The notes under the pieces were generated by a model. That model ran no database searches. It saw only the letters and a program-made list of their open reading frames with translations, and was not told the DNA's origin. DNA of 64,000 nt from JAAXHH01 sp965225915 (GTDB lineage Bacteria; JAAXHH01), in the NCBI GenBank assembly GCA_965225915.1, contig OZ245326.1, positions 3,596,001 through 3,660,000 on the forward strand, written 5' to 3'. The translations under genes and the position numbers were made by a program. Below, in pieces: positions 36,075 through 45,138 of this stretch; the first letter of the stretch is position 1, and each line of letters begins with the position of its first letter.

Positions 36075-36872
36075 ATGCCAGATTCAACCGACGGCCGGAC
36101 CGAGCGCGAAGCCCTGCCGGTTAATCACTCCGATGAGAAACTCGAACTGTATCTCCGAGACCAGTGGATCGAAAACTTGGAGGTATGGATTCAGAAGGAG
36201 CAGTCAGTACGAACCGGGTTCCTGGACGCCTGGGTGCTCAGGGCAATGGGGGCAGTCGAAGGACGACGCGTGCTGGACATCGGTTGCGGCGAAGGACGGT
36301 TCTGTCGCCTCCTGGCCGGCCTGGGCGCGGAAGTCACCGGCATCGACCTGACCGAAGGGCTGGTGAAGAGAGCACAGGCGTTGTCAGACGGAGTGGGAAC
36401 ATACCTGGTCGGTAACGCCCATGACCTTTCCGTTGTAAGCGACGACAACTTTGATCTTGCCGTATCCTATATCGTCATGGTCGATCTGTTCGATTTTCGA
36501 AAGGCTATCCGGTCCGCATTCCGCGTGTTGAAACCCGGCGGTCGATTCATTGTATGCAATATCCACCCGATGCGTATGGCGGTAACAAACGGCTGGATTC
36601 GTCAGGGGAATCGAAAGCTCCACTACGCGGTCGACGACTACACGAAGGAAGGTCCCCGTCTCGAAGAGATCAGTTGGACGGGAGGGGTCTTTACGAGCAT
36701 GCACCGGACGTTGTCCAGTTACATCACCGCTTTTCTGGATTCCGGGTTCGTCATAGAAGGACTAATGGAACCTACGCCTTCCGCAGCGCAACTTGAAGCG
36801 CATCCCACGTTCGACGACGAGTACAGGGTACCTAATTTCATCCTGTATGAATTGAGGAAACCGGGTGGGTGA
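36075..36872 (+). CDS. Class I SAM-dependent methyltransferase
   Basis: This 265-residue protein has motif I VLDIGCGEGRFCR near 66-78, GIDLT near 90-94 and a post-motif RVLKPGGRFIVCNIHP near 151-166. It transfers a methyl group from SAM to an unknown acceptor. I chose the ATG at 36075, because an earlier start at 35997 would overlap the aminotransferase. No strong ribosome binding site is visible for either. It is convergent with the PfkB kinase gene. Confidence 0.85.
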   Translation: MPDSTDGRTEREALPVNHSDEKLELYLRDQWIENLEVWIQKEQSVRTGFLDAWVLRAMGAVEGRRVLDIGCGEGRFCRLLAGLGAEVTGIDLTEGLVKRAQALSDGVGTYLVGNAHDLSVVSDDNFDLAVSYIVMVDLFDFRKAIRSAFRVLKPGGRFIVCNIHPMRMAVTNGWIRQGNRKLHYAVDDYTKEGPRLEEISWTGGVFTSMHRTLSSYITAFLDSGFVIEGLMEPTPSAAQLEAHPTFDDEYRVPNFILYELRKPGG

Positions 36873-36886
36873 GCGACTGCCTCAGG

Positions 36887-37810
36887 TCATACACTGAAGT
36901 GTTTCGTCCCGCTTTTCCGCAGAAAGTCTATCGCTTCTTCTAAATCAGGTATACCGGTCCTCCCCCCGAGCCGGGTGCAACTCATCGCTGCGACGGCCGA
37001 GGCGAATTCAGCGGTCTTCTCCAGCTTCCACTCCCGGAGCAGGCCGAATATGAATGCGCCGTGGTATACGTCGCCTGCGCCCGTGGTATCGACGACGTCC
37101 ACGGGAAAGGCCGAGGTATGGAAAGATCGGCCTGCTGCCTGCGTGTGACTGCCCTCTTCACCCAGGGTAACAACCGTGATTGACGGTCCGTATTCGGACA
37201 GAAGCTTTAGCGCCGCCTGGGGGTCGGAGACGCCCGATATCTCTTCGGTGAACACTTTGGAAGCGATCAGGACATCCGTCAGACGCATCAGTTCTTCGAT
37301 TTCCTGGGGACGGGACAGGCTGTCCGCGTCCAGTACCACGGTGATACCGGAATCGCGGGCGATTTGTGCGGCAGCCAATGCCGCCTTCCGGCAGGTGGTG
37401 TCGAGATGGAGGTATCTTGCGGACGTGACCAGTTTTACAGGCACTTCCGCCGAATCTAACTGGATGGGGGACCTGCCGGCCATGATGGTGCGTTGCCCTG
37501 TCGATTCATCGACGAGGATCATAGAGGCGAGGGAAGCGGCGCCGGGCTCCATCTTCATGTATACCGAATCCACCCCGTACTGGTCGAATTCCTCCTTGAT
37601 GAAGCGTCCGGCTACGTCATCGCCGATTTTCCCAACATACGCGGTAGACGCGCCGAGCCTGGAAAGCGTCACGAGCGCAGTGGCGACCATGCCGCCGCCC
37701 TGCTGCGTCGATTCCTTCATCCAGATCTGTTCGTCGACCTCTGGCAGACGGTGCACGATTCCCAGGAAATCCAGACAGGCGCATCCCACGCCGACTACGT
37801 CGTATGCCAT
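36887..37810 (-). CDS. PfkB-family carbohydrate kinase
   Basis: This 307-residue ribokinase-type kinase phosphorylates a sugar or nucleoside. GGGMVATALVTLSRLG near 38-53 is the first signature region, and DTTGAGDVYHGAF at 241-253 contains the anion hole and catalytic D247. GGGAG lies 7 bases before the ATG. The substrate is not clear; sulfofructose, KDG and ribose kinases are all relatives. The 287-base region upstream, to the next start at 38098, holds no gene I can support. Confidence 0.9.
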   Translation of the reverse strand: MAYDVVGVGCACLDFLGIVHRLPEVDEQIWMKESTQQGGGMVATALVTLSRLGASTAYVGKIGDDVAGRFIKEEFDQYGVDSVYMKMEPGAASLASMILVDESTGQRTIMAGRSPIQLDSAEVPVKLVTSARYLHLDTTCRKAALAAAQIARDSGITVVLDADSLSRPQEIEELMRLTDVLIASKVFTEEISGVSDPQAALKLLSEYGPSITVVTLGEEGSHTQAAGRSFHTSAFPVDVVDTTGAGDVYHGAFIFGLLREWKLEKTAEFASAVAAMSCTRLGGRTGIPDLEEAIDFLRKSGTKHFSV

Positions 37811-38097
37811 GTTGAACTCCCGGTTACGGATCTAAGGGCTACAACTGCGATTCTGTTCTGCTTCCACTACAGACTGCAGATACGGGTGGTCAGGTCATGC
37901 ATCTCGATCGACTGCGGTCAGGAAAACATATCACCGCGGGAAGTAGCGTCAAGCCCAAATCAATTGACAGGTCCCCTGGGCCGCAATACCATTTCACGAC
38001 GATTGGGGAGCCACGGAACCGCGGTGGTCCTCTGTCATGTACCATGCAAATGGTCAGAACTCTACTATCGAATCCTAATGTGCGAGGAACCTCTCCG

Positions 38098-39267
38098 ATG
38101 TCACTTACATCAGAAGTACAGTCCATGCTACCGGATCTGGACGGTTACGCTTATTTCCAGACCAGCGGGTTTTCGCCCAAGTTGAACCCGATTATCGACG
38201 AGGTTATCCGCTCGCTGAGGATTCAAAGCCGTGGTCCCGCCCTGCCCTTCGTAGCCCGGAAGTTGCAACAACAGATGCAGGAAACCCGGGGCAAGGTAGC
38301 GGATACGATCAACGCAACGCCGGAAGAGATCGTGCTGACGGAAAACACCACGATTGGCATAAACATCGTGGCCAATGGGATCGACTGGCAACCGGGCGAT
38401 AACGTGCTGCTCAGCACGCACGAGCACCCGGGCAACCGGCTGACCTGGTACAACCTGACTGGCAGATACGACGTGGAACTCCGGTTGGCCCCACTATACA
38501 GCGACCATGAAAGAACGCTGGAAGAGATGGATCAGTTGATCGATGAGCGGACCAGGTTGGTCAGCGTAAGCCACGTCTCCAGGCGCACGGGTCTGCGTCT
38601 GCCGGGTCGGGCAATCTGCGATCTAGCCCACGGGAAGGATACGCCAGTGCTCTATGACGGCGCACAATCCTTCGGTGCCATACCGATCGACGTCCGGGAC
38701 CTGAACTGCGACTTCTACAGCTTCTGCGGACACAAGTACACCATGGCTCCACAGGGAACCGGGGGACTGTATATACGGAGGGACCGTATTGAATGGCTCA
38801 AGCCGAGTTGGATCGGATCCCATTCGCAGAAAACCTTCGACCAGGACGGCAACATGGACCTGCTGGACGAAGCCAAGCGATTCGAGTTCGCCACGCGCAG
38901 CGTGCCTGACCAGGCCGGATTCGGCAAGGCCCTGGACATCTGGGCCGGGTTTGGCTGGGACACGGTTTTTAACGGGATCGCGGCCTATACGGATCGAATG
39001 AAATCCGCCCTATCGGAGATTCCCGGCCTGGTTCTTGAAACCCCGCTTGCCTACGACGATTCGTCCGGAATCGTCACCTTCCATGTCCCGGGCCTTGAAT
39101 CGGGCCCCATGTCCGAAAGCCTGCGGGAGAAGGAAAAGGTGCTGGTCTCGCCGCTCGATTTCGCCCCGGAAAGCGTACGGGTGTCGACGCACGTTTTCAA
39201 TTCGGAAGAAGACCTGGACCGGCTGATAGCCGGCATTCTAAGGATCCAGCGCGAAGGATTGGGCTAA
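38098..39267 (+). CDS. Class V aminotransferase / cysteine desulfurase-like protein
   Basis: This 389-residue cytoplasmic protein is a class V PLP enzyme. K213 in FYSFCGHKYTMAPQGTGGLY binds PLP and D187 in VLYDGAQS contacts it. Unlike the enzyme at 34703 it has no Tat signal. I chose the ATG at 38098, which has GAGGAA 8 bases upstream. The frame is open back to 37897, but that part is not conserved-looking. It lies next to an AT-rich patch. The substrate could be cysteine, an isopenicillin-type amino acid or kynurenine. Confidence 0.88.
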   Translation: MSLTSEVQSMLPDLDGYAYFQTSGFSPKLNPIIDEVIRSLRIQSRGPALPFVARKLQQQMQETRGKVADTINATPEEIVLTENTTIGINIVANGIDWQPGDNVLLSTHEHPGNRLTWYNLTGRYDVELRLAPLYSDHERTLEEMDQLIDERTRLVSVSHVSRRTGLRLPGRAICDLAHGKDTPVLYDGAQSFGAIPIDVRDLNCDFYSFCGHKYTMAPQGTGGLYIRRDRIEWLKPSWIGSHSQKTFDQDGNMDLLDEAKRFEFATRSVPDQAGFGKALDIWAGFGWDTVFNGIAAYTDRMKSALSEIPGLVLETPLAYDDSSGIVTFHVPGLESGPMSESLREKEKVLVSPLDFAPESVRVSTHVFNSEEDLDRLIAGILRIQREGLG

Positions 39268-39340
39268 GCAGATTACTAGCAGTGTGTTTAAAGCTAGTTC
39301 TTACAAGGTTTTGTCTCATGAAACCGGATTTAAACTGATT

Positions 39341-39369
39341 GGCCATGTGAATTTCAAATTCCACATGCC
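39341..39369. repeat. Near-perfect inverted repeat upstream of AT-rich gene
   Basis: GGCCATGTGAATTT and AAATTCCACATGCC form a hairpin of about 13 pairs with one small bulge on each arm and a one-base centre. It lies between the aminotransferase stop and the start of the AT-rich gene at 39512. It could be a terminator-like stem (no T-run) or an operator. Confidence 0.5.
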
Positions 39370-39511
39370 AAGGTCGCGATTCTCCAACAGATTTAATTCT
39401 TGGGAATCTTCTGCCGAGTGTCCTGCAACCGAGCCACTGGGTATTTCATGCCTCGAACGCATATTTTACGTTGTTCGAAATGGCTATGCTGAGTTGTGGA
39501 TAGGAGGGACA

Positions 39512-40180
39512 ATGGCTACAACAGAATCCGTGATCCATTTAGAAGTAACAATAGATGACCATACTGAATCAGCAGATCTGGAAGTTACGCTGGAATCACT
39601 AGATTTATGGATAGAAAATAGGGAATTAATCAACGAGGCAGGAACCAGAAAATCCAAAGAACTATTCAGCAAAGGGCATAAATTCGTTGTTAAGATACTA
39701 GGCGCTACGCAGGCACTCGATAAAACAGATGGTGTTTATTCGTCAGCACTGTTGGAATTAGATGGGAAACTGAGTCAGCGACTAGACGCCTATGAGTTTG
39801 CGTTGCCATTGATCAATTGTCTTACAAGGATTGATCCTGAAGATAAGGTGCTACCAAAATTGTTAAGTACAGCAATTCAAGGTTGGGGATTATATGTTGG
39901 TGATGGTGAAATGTTTTTAGAGTTATACGGTAGATTCATACAGGAATACAAGTTAAAAGACCAGAAGCAACAAAAAGAAAAAATGATTGAATTGATGTGC
40001 GATATGAATAAGATCGTCAAAGAATACGTGTGGGAAAATGGTAAGAAAGAGATTGTGCCACTACCTGTTTTCGTTAGGAATGTTATTGCCCATCCAGAAA
40101 ACAAACACAATCGAATAGATCGTACCGGGACCGAACTTCGACAAGCTGAAGAGTTGCTCAAGTCTTGGTTAGGTGATTAA
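39512..40180 (+). CDS. AT-rich orphan protein with HEPN-like R-X4-H motif
   Basis: This 222-residue protein begins at an ATG with GGAGGG about 4 bases upstream. Its GC content and codon use (TTA, ATA, AGA) are clearly lower than its neighbours, by eye near 40 percent, which suggests recent transfer. The first two thirds are helical and not recognised. Near the C-terminus FVRNVIAHPENKHNR contains R189-N190-x3-H194, the R-X4-H catalytic motif typical of HEPN ribonucleases used in toxin-antitoxin and anti-phage systems. No antitoxin or other defence gene is adjacent. HEPN assignment rests on this motif alone. Confidence 0.68.
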   Translation: MATTESVIHLEVTIDDHTESADLEVTLESLDLWIENRELINEAGTRKSKELFSKGHKFVVKILGATQALDKTDGVYSSALLELDGKLSQRLDAYEFALPLINCLTRIDPEDKVLPKLLSTAIQGWGLYVGDGEMFLELYGRFIQEYKLKDQKQQKEKMIELMCDMNKIVKEYVWENGKKEIVPLPVFVRNVIAHPENKHNRIDRTGTELRQAEELLKSWLGD

Positions 40181-40294
40181 GAAGAACCATGGAGTATATG
40201 GAATCGGTACTTGATCATTTTCTGAATGTACATATTGTGAGTTTGCTTGTCCCGCCAATACAACTCATTTGTACAATCAGTAAAGATGTCAAAA

Positions 40295-41388
40295 CTAACG
40301 AAACCAGTCGTAATTAAGACCCAGTGAACGATCCTCCAGGGGCAGGTCGACGCGCACGCCGCCCCTCGACGACGAAAGCTTGAGGGCGATTTCCACTTCC
40401 AATGCCATGGCCACCCTGCGGCCCGAGTTCTTTGGTTCGTCCAGCTTTCCCGCCAGGCAATCCATCACGTCATTCAGCGAATAGATCCCGCATAGGGTGG
40501 TACGAACTGGGGCCCCGGCCACGGCACCTCGACCCGGTAGGGCCGACCTTCCACCTCCATGACCTCCCATCGCTGCCATGCCGTCACGAAATCGTAGGCC
40601 AGATCGCCCTTGCTCCCATGCAGTCGCACGCCCGGGGCACCCGCGCGAAAATGCACTACGAGGCCGCTTTCGGTCACCATCATGCCCTGTCCGGTAAATT
40701 CGTCACTTCCCGACTCCCGCCGCGGTTCATCACCGGTACCGATCACCCATGCGGGGGCGCTGTCCACGAAATACGACCAGTTCTGGTGTTGGGCAAAGGG
40801 GTCCGGGGCTTCTATTGACAATAACTCGCCGATTTCACCGTCGCGTACCAACGCTCCAGCCCGCGCGAAGGAAGGATGTGTGGTGGCGATGGCGCCGCAA
40901 CTCAATGGAACGCCCGCTTCCGCACAGGTCCGCACCATGCGGTCCGCTTCTTCGAGCGTGTGAGCCATAGGTTTCTCAGTGAAGATCCCCTTTGCGCCAG
41001 GATGTATGGCGAGACAGGTCAGATCAGCGCGATGTTTTGTATTCGTGGCGATTGCTACAATTTCCGGGCGTTCAATGGCCAGCATATCCCCGGCATCGTC
41101 ATAGAGGGAGACTACACCATATCGTTCCCGGAAGGCGCACAGCCGTTTCACATCCCTGTCCGCCGCCGCGATCAGGTCTACATCTGGACGGTCCCACAGA
41201 GCTTCGGCATAGGATGATGGAAGACCCTCTGTTCCAGGATCTTCGTGGTAAAGGAAACGCCGATGGATATTCAGTTCAGGCGTGGGACGATCGATATCAT
41301 CCGCGTCCCATACGCCTGTCCTTTCCGCGAGATCATACAGCATACCCATCCAACCCAGTCCAATGAGTCCTGCCCGGTACTTTGCCAC
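40295..41388 (-). pseudogene. Frameshifted Gfo/Idh/MocA-family oxidoreductase
   Basis: The frame from 41388 (GTG, with GGAGG 8 bases upstream) encodes a Gfo/Idh/MocA NAD(P)-dependent sugar dehydrogenase, with the N-terminal GLIGLGWMG Rossmann motif and TEKPMAHT near 138. It stops at 40474 just after PPYAG. The natural C-terminus continues in the next frame (IYSLNDVMDCLAGKLDEP, LPLEDRSLGLNYDW) to 40295. One extra base in the CCC at 40487-40489 would rejoin the frames as about 364 residues, the usual length. It may be a sequencing error or a young pseudogene. A leader element shared with the CPBP gene lies just upstream. Confidence 0.8.
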
Positions 41389-41399
41389 GTGATCTACCT

Positions 41400-41428
41400 C
41401 CGGTTTATTCCCTGAATCAAAGTCAATT
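41400..41428 (-). promoter_or_regulatory. Leader element copy 1 (shared with the 42273 copy)
   Basis: These 29 bases match 42273-42302 at about 24 of 30 positions; the core TCAAAGTC is identical. Both copies lie 11-15 bases upstream of the start codon of a minus-strand gene, here the Gfo/Idh gene. A shared operator or leader is possible. Confidence 0.4.
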
Positions 41429-41493
41429 GTGGGCTATTAGCACTTAATGCATAGTCGCAATTATACGCTTGAAGATCCATACTCGCCCATTCA

Positions 41494-42258
41494 CTACCTA
41501 CCAATTCGCCTCGAGATGGAATCGAAAAAGTCTGCCAAATTGACCAGACAGTGCGCAATGATGCAGGGGCGGACGCTGTGCGTGTGGATGGTTGTATAGA
41601 TGAGCGGCAGGATGCCCAACGTGCGGACCGGAATCATCCAGGGCGTGTCAAAATGGTATATGGAGAATAGTAAGCTGTGTGCGGCGGGCTTTAGTCGCCC
41701 GAACTGGCTTGGCATTCTTGGGAGCAGATACCCACGGAAATAGAGCTCTTCGGTTATGGGAACGAGGATGCCGGTGAGCACGATATTCGCAAACAAAACG
41801 ATCCCTGCGACCTCCGAAACCCCTGTCATTTGATACTTCGCGAAGACGTTGATACCAAAGAAAGTTTCAAGCCAATGGGTGATCGGTTCAAACACTAAGA
41901 AGATAATGGCGGTCGGCAACAGGATCGTGGGAACCCATATGAAATAACGAGACCAGGAGAGTGGTTGGTTGTATACTACGATGCCTTCAAGCGACCACCC
42001 TGGGTTGTGCCGCTTCTTAGCCAGGTAGTAGAGGTAGCCTAGCTGCACGGGAATCAGCACGAATACGTTTGACAATACACCGATGAATAGTTCAGGCGGT
42101 AATGACGGGTTCCACAAAGTCGCAAATCCCAGCAAGGTCGCTGCTATGTTTGCGATGCCGGGAGCTAAATGAAGTAAAAGACACTTCCCCAAAGAATGAG
42201 GCTCAACCGCTGAACCGATCATACCTCCAGCTGGGCGACTTGATGCAAGTGCCTTCAT
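41494..42258 (-). CDS. CPBP-family intramembrane metalloprotease
   Basis: This 254-residue membrane protein has about six helices and the CPBP/Abi family motifs. EELYFRGY has E170, E171 and R175, FSIYHF has H202, and AHCLVN has H236 and N240. These residues form the glutamic-type catalytic site of Rce1/CAAX-like proteases. In bacteria they serve in bacteriocin maturation or immunity, sigma-factor signalling or unknown roles. GGAG is about 7 bases before the ATG. No bacteriocin or peptide gene is seen nearby. Confidence 0.88.
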   Translation of the reverse strand: MKALASSRPAGGMIGSAVEPHSLGKCLLLHLAPGIANIAATLLGFATLWNPSLPPELFIGVLSNVFVLIPVQLGYLYYLAKKRHNPGWSLEGIVVYNQPLSWSRYFIWVPTILLPTAIIFLVFEPITHWLETFFGINVFAKYQMTGVSEVAGIVLFANIVLTGILVPITEELYFRGYLLPRMPSQFGRLKPAAHSLLFSIYHFDTPWMIPVRTLGILPLIYTTIHTHSVRPCIIAHCLVNLADFFDSISRRIGR

Positions 42259-42552
42259 CCTCGATCTCCGGGCCGGTTTTGTTCTCTAATTCAAAGTCGA
42301 TTACGCGCTGTGAGCGTATGTGGGATTAATACATACATTAGTATATGTTGTTATGTAGTATTATGATACCACAATATATAGTATTAAATGTAGTTTCCAT
42401 ACTGTTCTCTATTTTAAACTCACGAAATCAGTGCGTTATTTAGTTGATTTAGTCGGTAAAATTAGCCAATTCATCAGAATTTGGCTCCAATTAGATCAAT
42501 TCAAGTAAAAAATGGTCCAAAACAACCCCGAGAACCACATCTCGCCAATCCA
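42259..42552. other. AT-rich intergenic region
   Basis: This 294-base gap lies between the CPBP protease start and the end of the Ldh2 gene. It is strongly AT-rich at 42325-42480, with short imperfect palindromes around ACATACATTAGTATATGT. No gene or RNA is recognised. It contains the second copy of the leader element and presumably the CPBP promoter. Confidence 0.5.
42273..42302 (-). promoter_or_regulatory. Leader element copy 2 (upstream of CPBP gene)
   Basis: This is the counterpart of the element at 41400-41428, 15 bases before the CPBP start codon. Both begin CCGGTTT on the plus strand and share TCAAAGTC and a closing ATT. Confidence 0.4.
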
Positions 42553-43554
42553 TTAAAACGGCAGCGGTACGTCCAGTCGCTCGCTCATTTCTCGCACAGT
42601 TTGCTGTTCGATCTCACCGAATCGGATTCCCTGCTTCCTGTGAAGGGCCATGCGTTGTTCTTCTATCGCTCCGGGGAGCAGTGCTTCGTCATAGCCCGGC
42701 ATGGGCTCAAATGATTCCCGCACGTCCTTCACGAAACGGTCTACCTCTCCGCGAAAGTCTTCTTCAGGAATCACCGTCTCGATATGTATGGCCAGAACCA
42801 TACCGCCATGGTTCGCTGCCGGCCACCGTTCCTGAACCTCGTCGGCCTCTGGCAGCGCGGCTCCTGCCAGGGCACATCCCAGCAGCGTTGCCACTGCCCC
42901 GTAGCCAATGCTCTTAAAGAAGGCGGCCGGTATGCGGGACAGAAGATCGTCAAATTCAGGTGATTTCTGATAGTCAGCCAAAATGCGGGTAGCTACGTCC
43001 TGTACCACGGGAGGCTCATTGCACGCCGGGATGCCGAAACAGAGCGGCGGGTTGCCGAAGTAGCCGATCTGCGGTTTAGGATCCTGGCCGCGGGCGTTTC
43101 CCATATTGCGGTAGCCCTGGACCGAGAACCCGATGCATCCAGCTTCCATGCACATACGGGTGTAGTGGCCAGCAGAACCGTAATGACCGATATGACGGAC
43201 AAGCCCCATGCCCATCCCTGTTTCACGGGCCTTTGCGATCGCGCTTTCGGTTGCCTCGACCATGGGCCAGTACCCGAGTGTTCCGTCGCCGTCGACGACA
43301 ACTGATGTGGGGGATTCCGAGATGACCCGCACATTGGGACGGGGGTTACTGCCGCCCTCGGCGAAGGTGCGCGTGTAGCCCGATGCCGCCCTGACACCGT
43401 GGCTGCGAACGCCCCTCATGTCGGAATTGACGAGCAGTCGACTGATCAGCGCTGCGTGGCAGTTGGATAATCCCACTTTTTCGAAACAGGCTGTCGTAAA
43501 ACCCAGCAATTCGTTCTCATGAACGTGGATGTATTTTTCCGGCGGTCGATTCAT
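42553..43554 (-). CDS. Ldh2/MdhB-type malate/lactate dehydrogenase family protein
   Basis: This 333-residue protein belongs to the Ldh2 (malate/L-lactate, ureidoglycolate, DPK reductase) NAD(P)-dependent oxidoreductases, which are not related to the Rossmann-type LDHs. SDMRGVRSHGVR near 44-55 holds the catalytic His, and VRHIGHYGSAGHYTRMC near 119-135 is the usual nucleotide-binding segment. I chose the ATG at 43554, with AAGGA about 6 bases upstream; ATG at 43560 is possible. It closes a minus-strand run of sugar-acid-type genes (Gfo/Idh, methyltransferase, aldolase), implying a role on a 2-keto or 2-hydroxy acid. Confidence 0.87.
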   Translation of the reverse strand: MNRPPEKYIHVHENELLGFTTACFEKVGLSNCHAALISRLLVNSDMRGVRSHGVRAASGYTRTFAEGGSNPRPNVRVISESPTSVVVDGDGTLGYWPMVEATESAIAKARETGMGMGLVRHIGHYGSAGHYTRMCMEAGCIGFSVQGYRNMGNARGQDPKPQIGYFGNPPLCFGIPACNEPPVVQDVATRILADYQKSPEFDDLLSRIPAAFFKSIGYGAVATLLGCALAGAALPEADEVQERWPAANHGGMVLAIHIETVIPEEDFRGEVDRFVKDVRESFEPMPGYDEALLPGAIEEQRMALHRKQGIRFGEIEQQTVREMSERLDVPLPF

Positions 43555-43631
43555 CACCATTCCTTAGGGTATGCCTATCGGCGACTGAACAGAGGAGTCT
43601 GCTACATGAGTGGACTGAAATCAGTCCGGGG

Positions 43632-44357
43632 TCATACTACCATGGGCGTCTGCAGCACCGTGAGTCCCATGTCGATGTACTTGTCTCGTTCCGATGGGTC
43701 CAGGAGTGCCAGGCTGACCGCGACCGAAGTTCCTTCCATCTCCCTGGCGACATGCTTGACGCATTCTTCAACCGTACGGAAGGGCGGATTATGGTATCGT
43801 TCGATGTCGAAAAGCAGGTCGTTGGGACCGAAGGTGAGCACATCCACGCCATTCAGTGCCAGATTACGGCAGTTGATTACGGCGTCAACCGATTCGAGTT
43901 GCAGCCACAGTACGCCTGTTTCATTCCACCAGGCCGCGTATTCGAGGCGATTGGAACGATCCCGGATGCCGTGGCGCGCGCTTCCACCCCAGCTTCTTCC
44001 ACCGAACTGTGGATAATAAAAGAAATGGATCGCTTCTCTCACCGTGTCTTCCTGCCTGACTTCAGGCACGAGGATTCCCGCGGGTCCCAGATCGAGATAG
44101 TTGCCGATCAGGTAGGTGTGCCGGGTGTGTTTTATCCGCAGGATCACCGGCACGCCCAGCGCTTCAGCGGATGCACAGAAGGAAACGATGCGATCCTCGT
44201 TCTGGGTTCCGTGCTGGCAGTCGACATTGAAGAAATCGACCTTCCCTTTCTGTACCATCTCTTCCAGGTCGTCCATGCCGGCATCCATGGAGGCGCCAAC
44301 ACCATTCAAGATTTCACCGTTTCGGATGCGATATTTCAGCGAAGTCGGCTCACCCAT
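43632..44357 (-). CDS. HpcH/HpaI aldolase/citrate lyase family protein
   Basis: This 241-residue protein is a class II aldolase of the HpcH/HpaI group, which cleaves 2-keto-3-deoxy acids to pyruvate and an aldehyde using a divalent metal. NVDCQHG near 43-49, the VPVILRIKH strand, PAGILVPEVR near 90 and FGPNDL near 177-182 match the family. The usual first-motif Glu-His is Gln-His here. I chose the ATG at 44357 (GGGAG upstream); an open stretch to 44504 lies over the methyltransferase gene. The methyltransferase gene stops 23 bases upstream. Confidence 0.85.
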   Translation of the reverse strand: MGEPTSLKYRIRNGEILNGVGASMDAGMDDLEEMVQKGKVDFFNVDCQHGTQNEDRIVSFCASAEALGVPVILRIKHTRHTYLIGNYLDLGPAGILVPEVRQEDTVREAIHFFYYPQFGGRSWGGSARHGIRDRSNRLEYAAWWNETGVLWLQLESVDAVINCRNLALNGVDVLTFGPNDLLFDIERYHNPPFRTVEECVKHVAREMEGTSVAVSLALLDPSERDKYIDMGLTVLQTPMVV

Positions 44358-44380
44358 TACGAGGTCTCCCTTCCATTCCG

Positions 44381-45124
44381 TTACACTTTCACAAATACTT
44401 GCAGTTGTACCGGCGTATCCACCCGGATGACTGCCGAGGGATGTCGATGCATGGTCCGTTCCAGGCGGCGCCTGTCCGCGACAGGCAGGTGCGCCTTGTC
44501 CCATCGATCAGCCCTGTACAGGTCGAATATCGCCAGGCTCTCAATGTAGTACCTGAAAACGAAATCAGTGTAAAAGTTCGTGACGAGTTTGCGGTCCCTG
44601 ACGGCCTCCGCCATGATCCGGTCCGCGAAATGAAAGTCGACATAGTCCCGGGCCAAAGTACCCACCAGGGTTTCCTCTTCCTCCACCAGGCAGAGAACCT
44701 GCTGCCTTGCACGACGGCGATTACCCAGGCTGACCGGGAAGTACGGACGAATATCGACGACCCGCCCTCCGGGCTTCAACACGCGACCGGCTTCGAGAAG
44801 GGCATGCCCCATGCCCTCTTGTTTTACTCATCACAAAGACCAGGAAAAAAGCGCCAGGTCGAAACTGCGATCCTGAAACGGTAACCTGGAAGCGTCCGCC
44901 ACGGCGAACCGGGCGATGTCATCCAGCCGCTTCCGGGCATGGGCACGCCGCAGGTCTTCGCCGGACAGGTCGACCCCGACGACCGAGTGTACCCAATCCC
45001 TGATTCTGTTCGATAGGCGGCCATCGCCGCAACCGATATCGATCACGCGCGCGCCGGCGAAAGGTACATGCTGCATGAGCAGCCGCGTTTCTCGCCGTTC
45101 CGGATCAATCCTGACTCCCTTCAT
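44381..45124 (-). CDS. SAM-dependent methyltransferase with two tandem in-frame UGA codons
   Basis: The reading frame from 45124 (ATG, GGGAGG 5 bases upstream) encodes a class I methyltransferase. It shows motif I VIDIGCGDG near 27-35, VVGVDLS, FAVADASRLPF, and FDLALFSWSL ending at residue 97. Two adjacent TGA codons then occupy 44828-44833. The same frame continues without shift through VKQEGMGHALLEAGRVLKPGGRVVDIRPY to a normal TGA at 44381, giving 247 codons. Both parts are intact and conserved-looking. A hairpin follows the UGAs by about 10 bases, so selenocysteine insertion is possible. Double nonsense decay is the alternative. It sits between Gfo/Idh (14-base gap) and the aldolase (23-base gap). 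Confidence 0.72.
44797..44818 (-). promoter_or_regulatory. Candidate bacterial SECIS hairpin after tandem UGA
   Basis: On the minus strand, GGGCATG (44816-44810), loop GGG (44809-44807) and CATGCCC (44806-44800) form seven perfect pairs, extended by A-T and G-T below. The loop begins 18 bases after the second UGA and 21 after the first. Bacterial SECIS elements usually have a G at the start of a short apical loop at about 16-37 bases from the UGA. The agreement is good, but short GC hairpins also arise by chance. Confidence 0.4.
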
Positions 45125-45138
45125 TCCGGCCTCCCATC

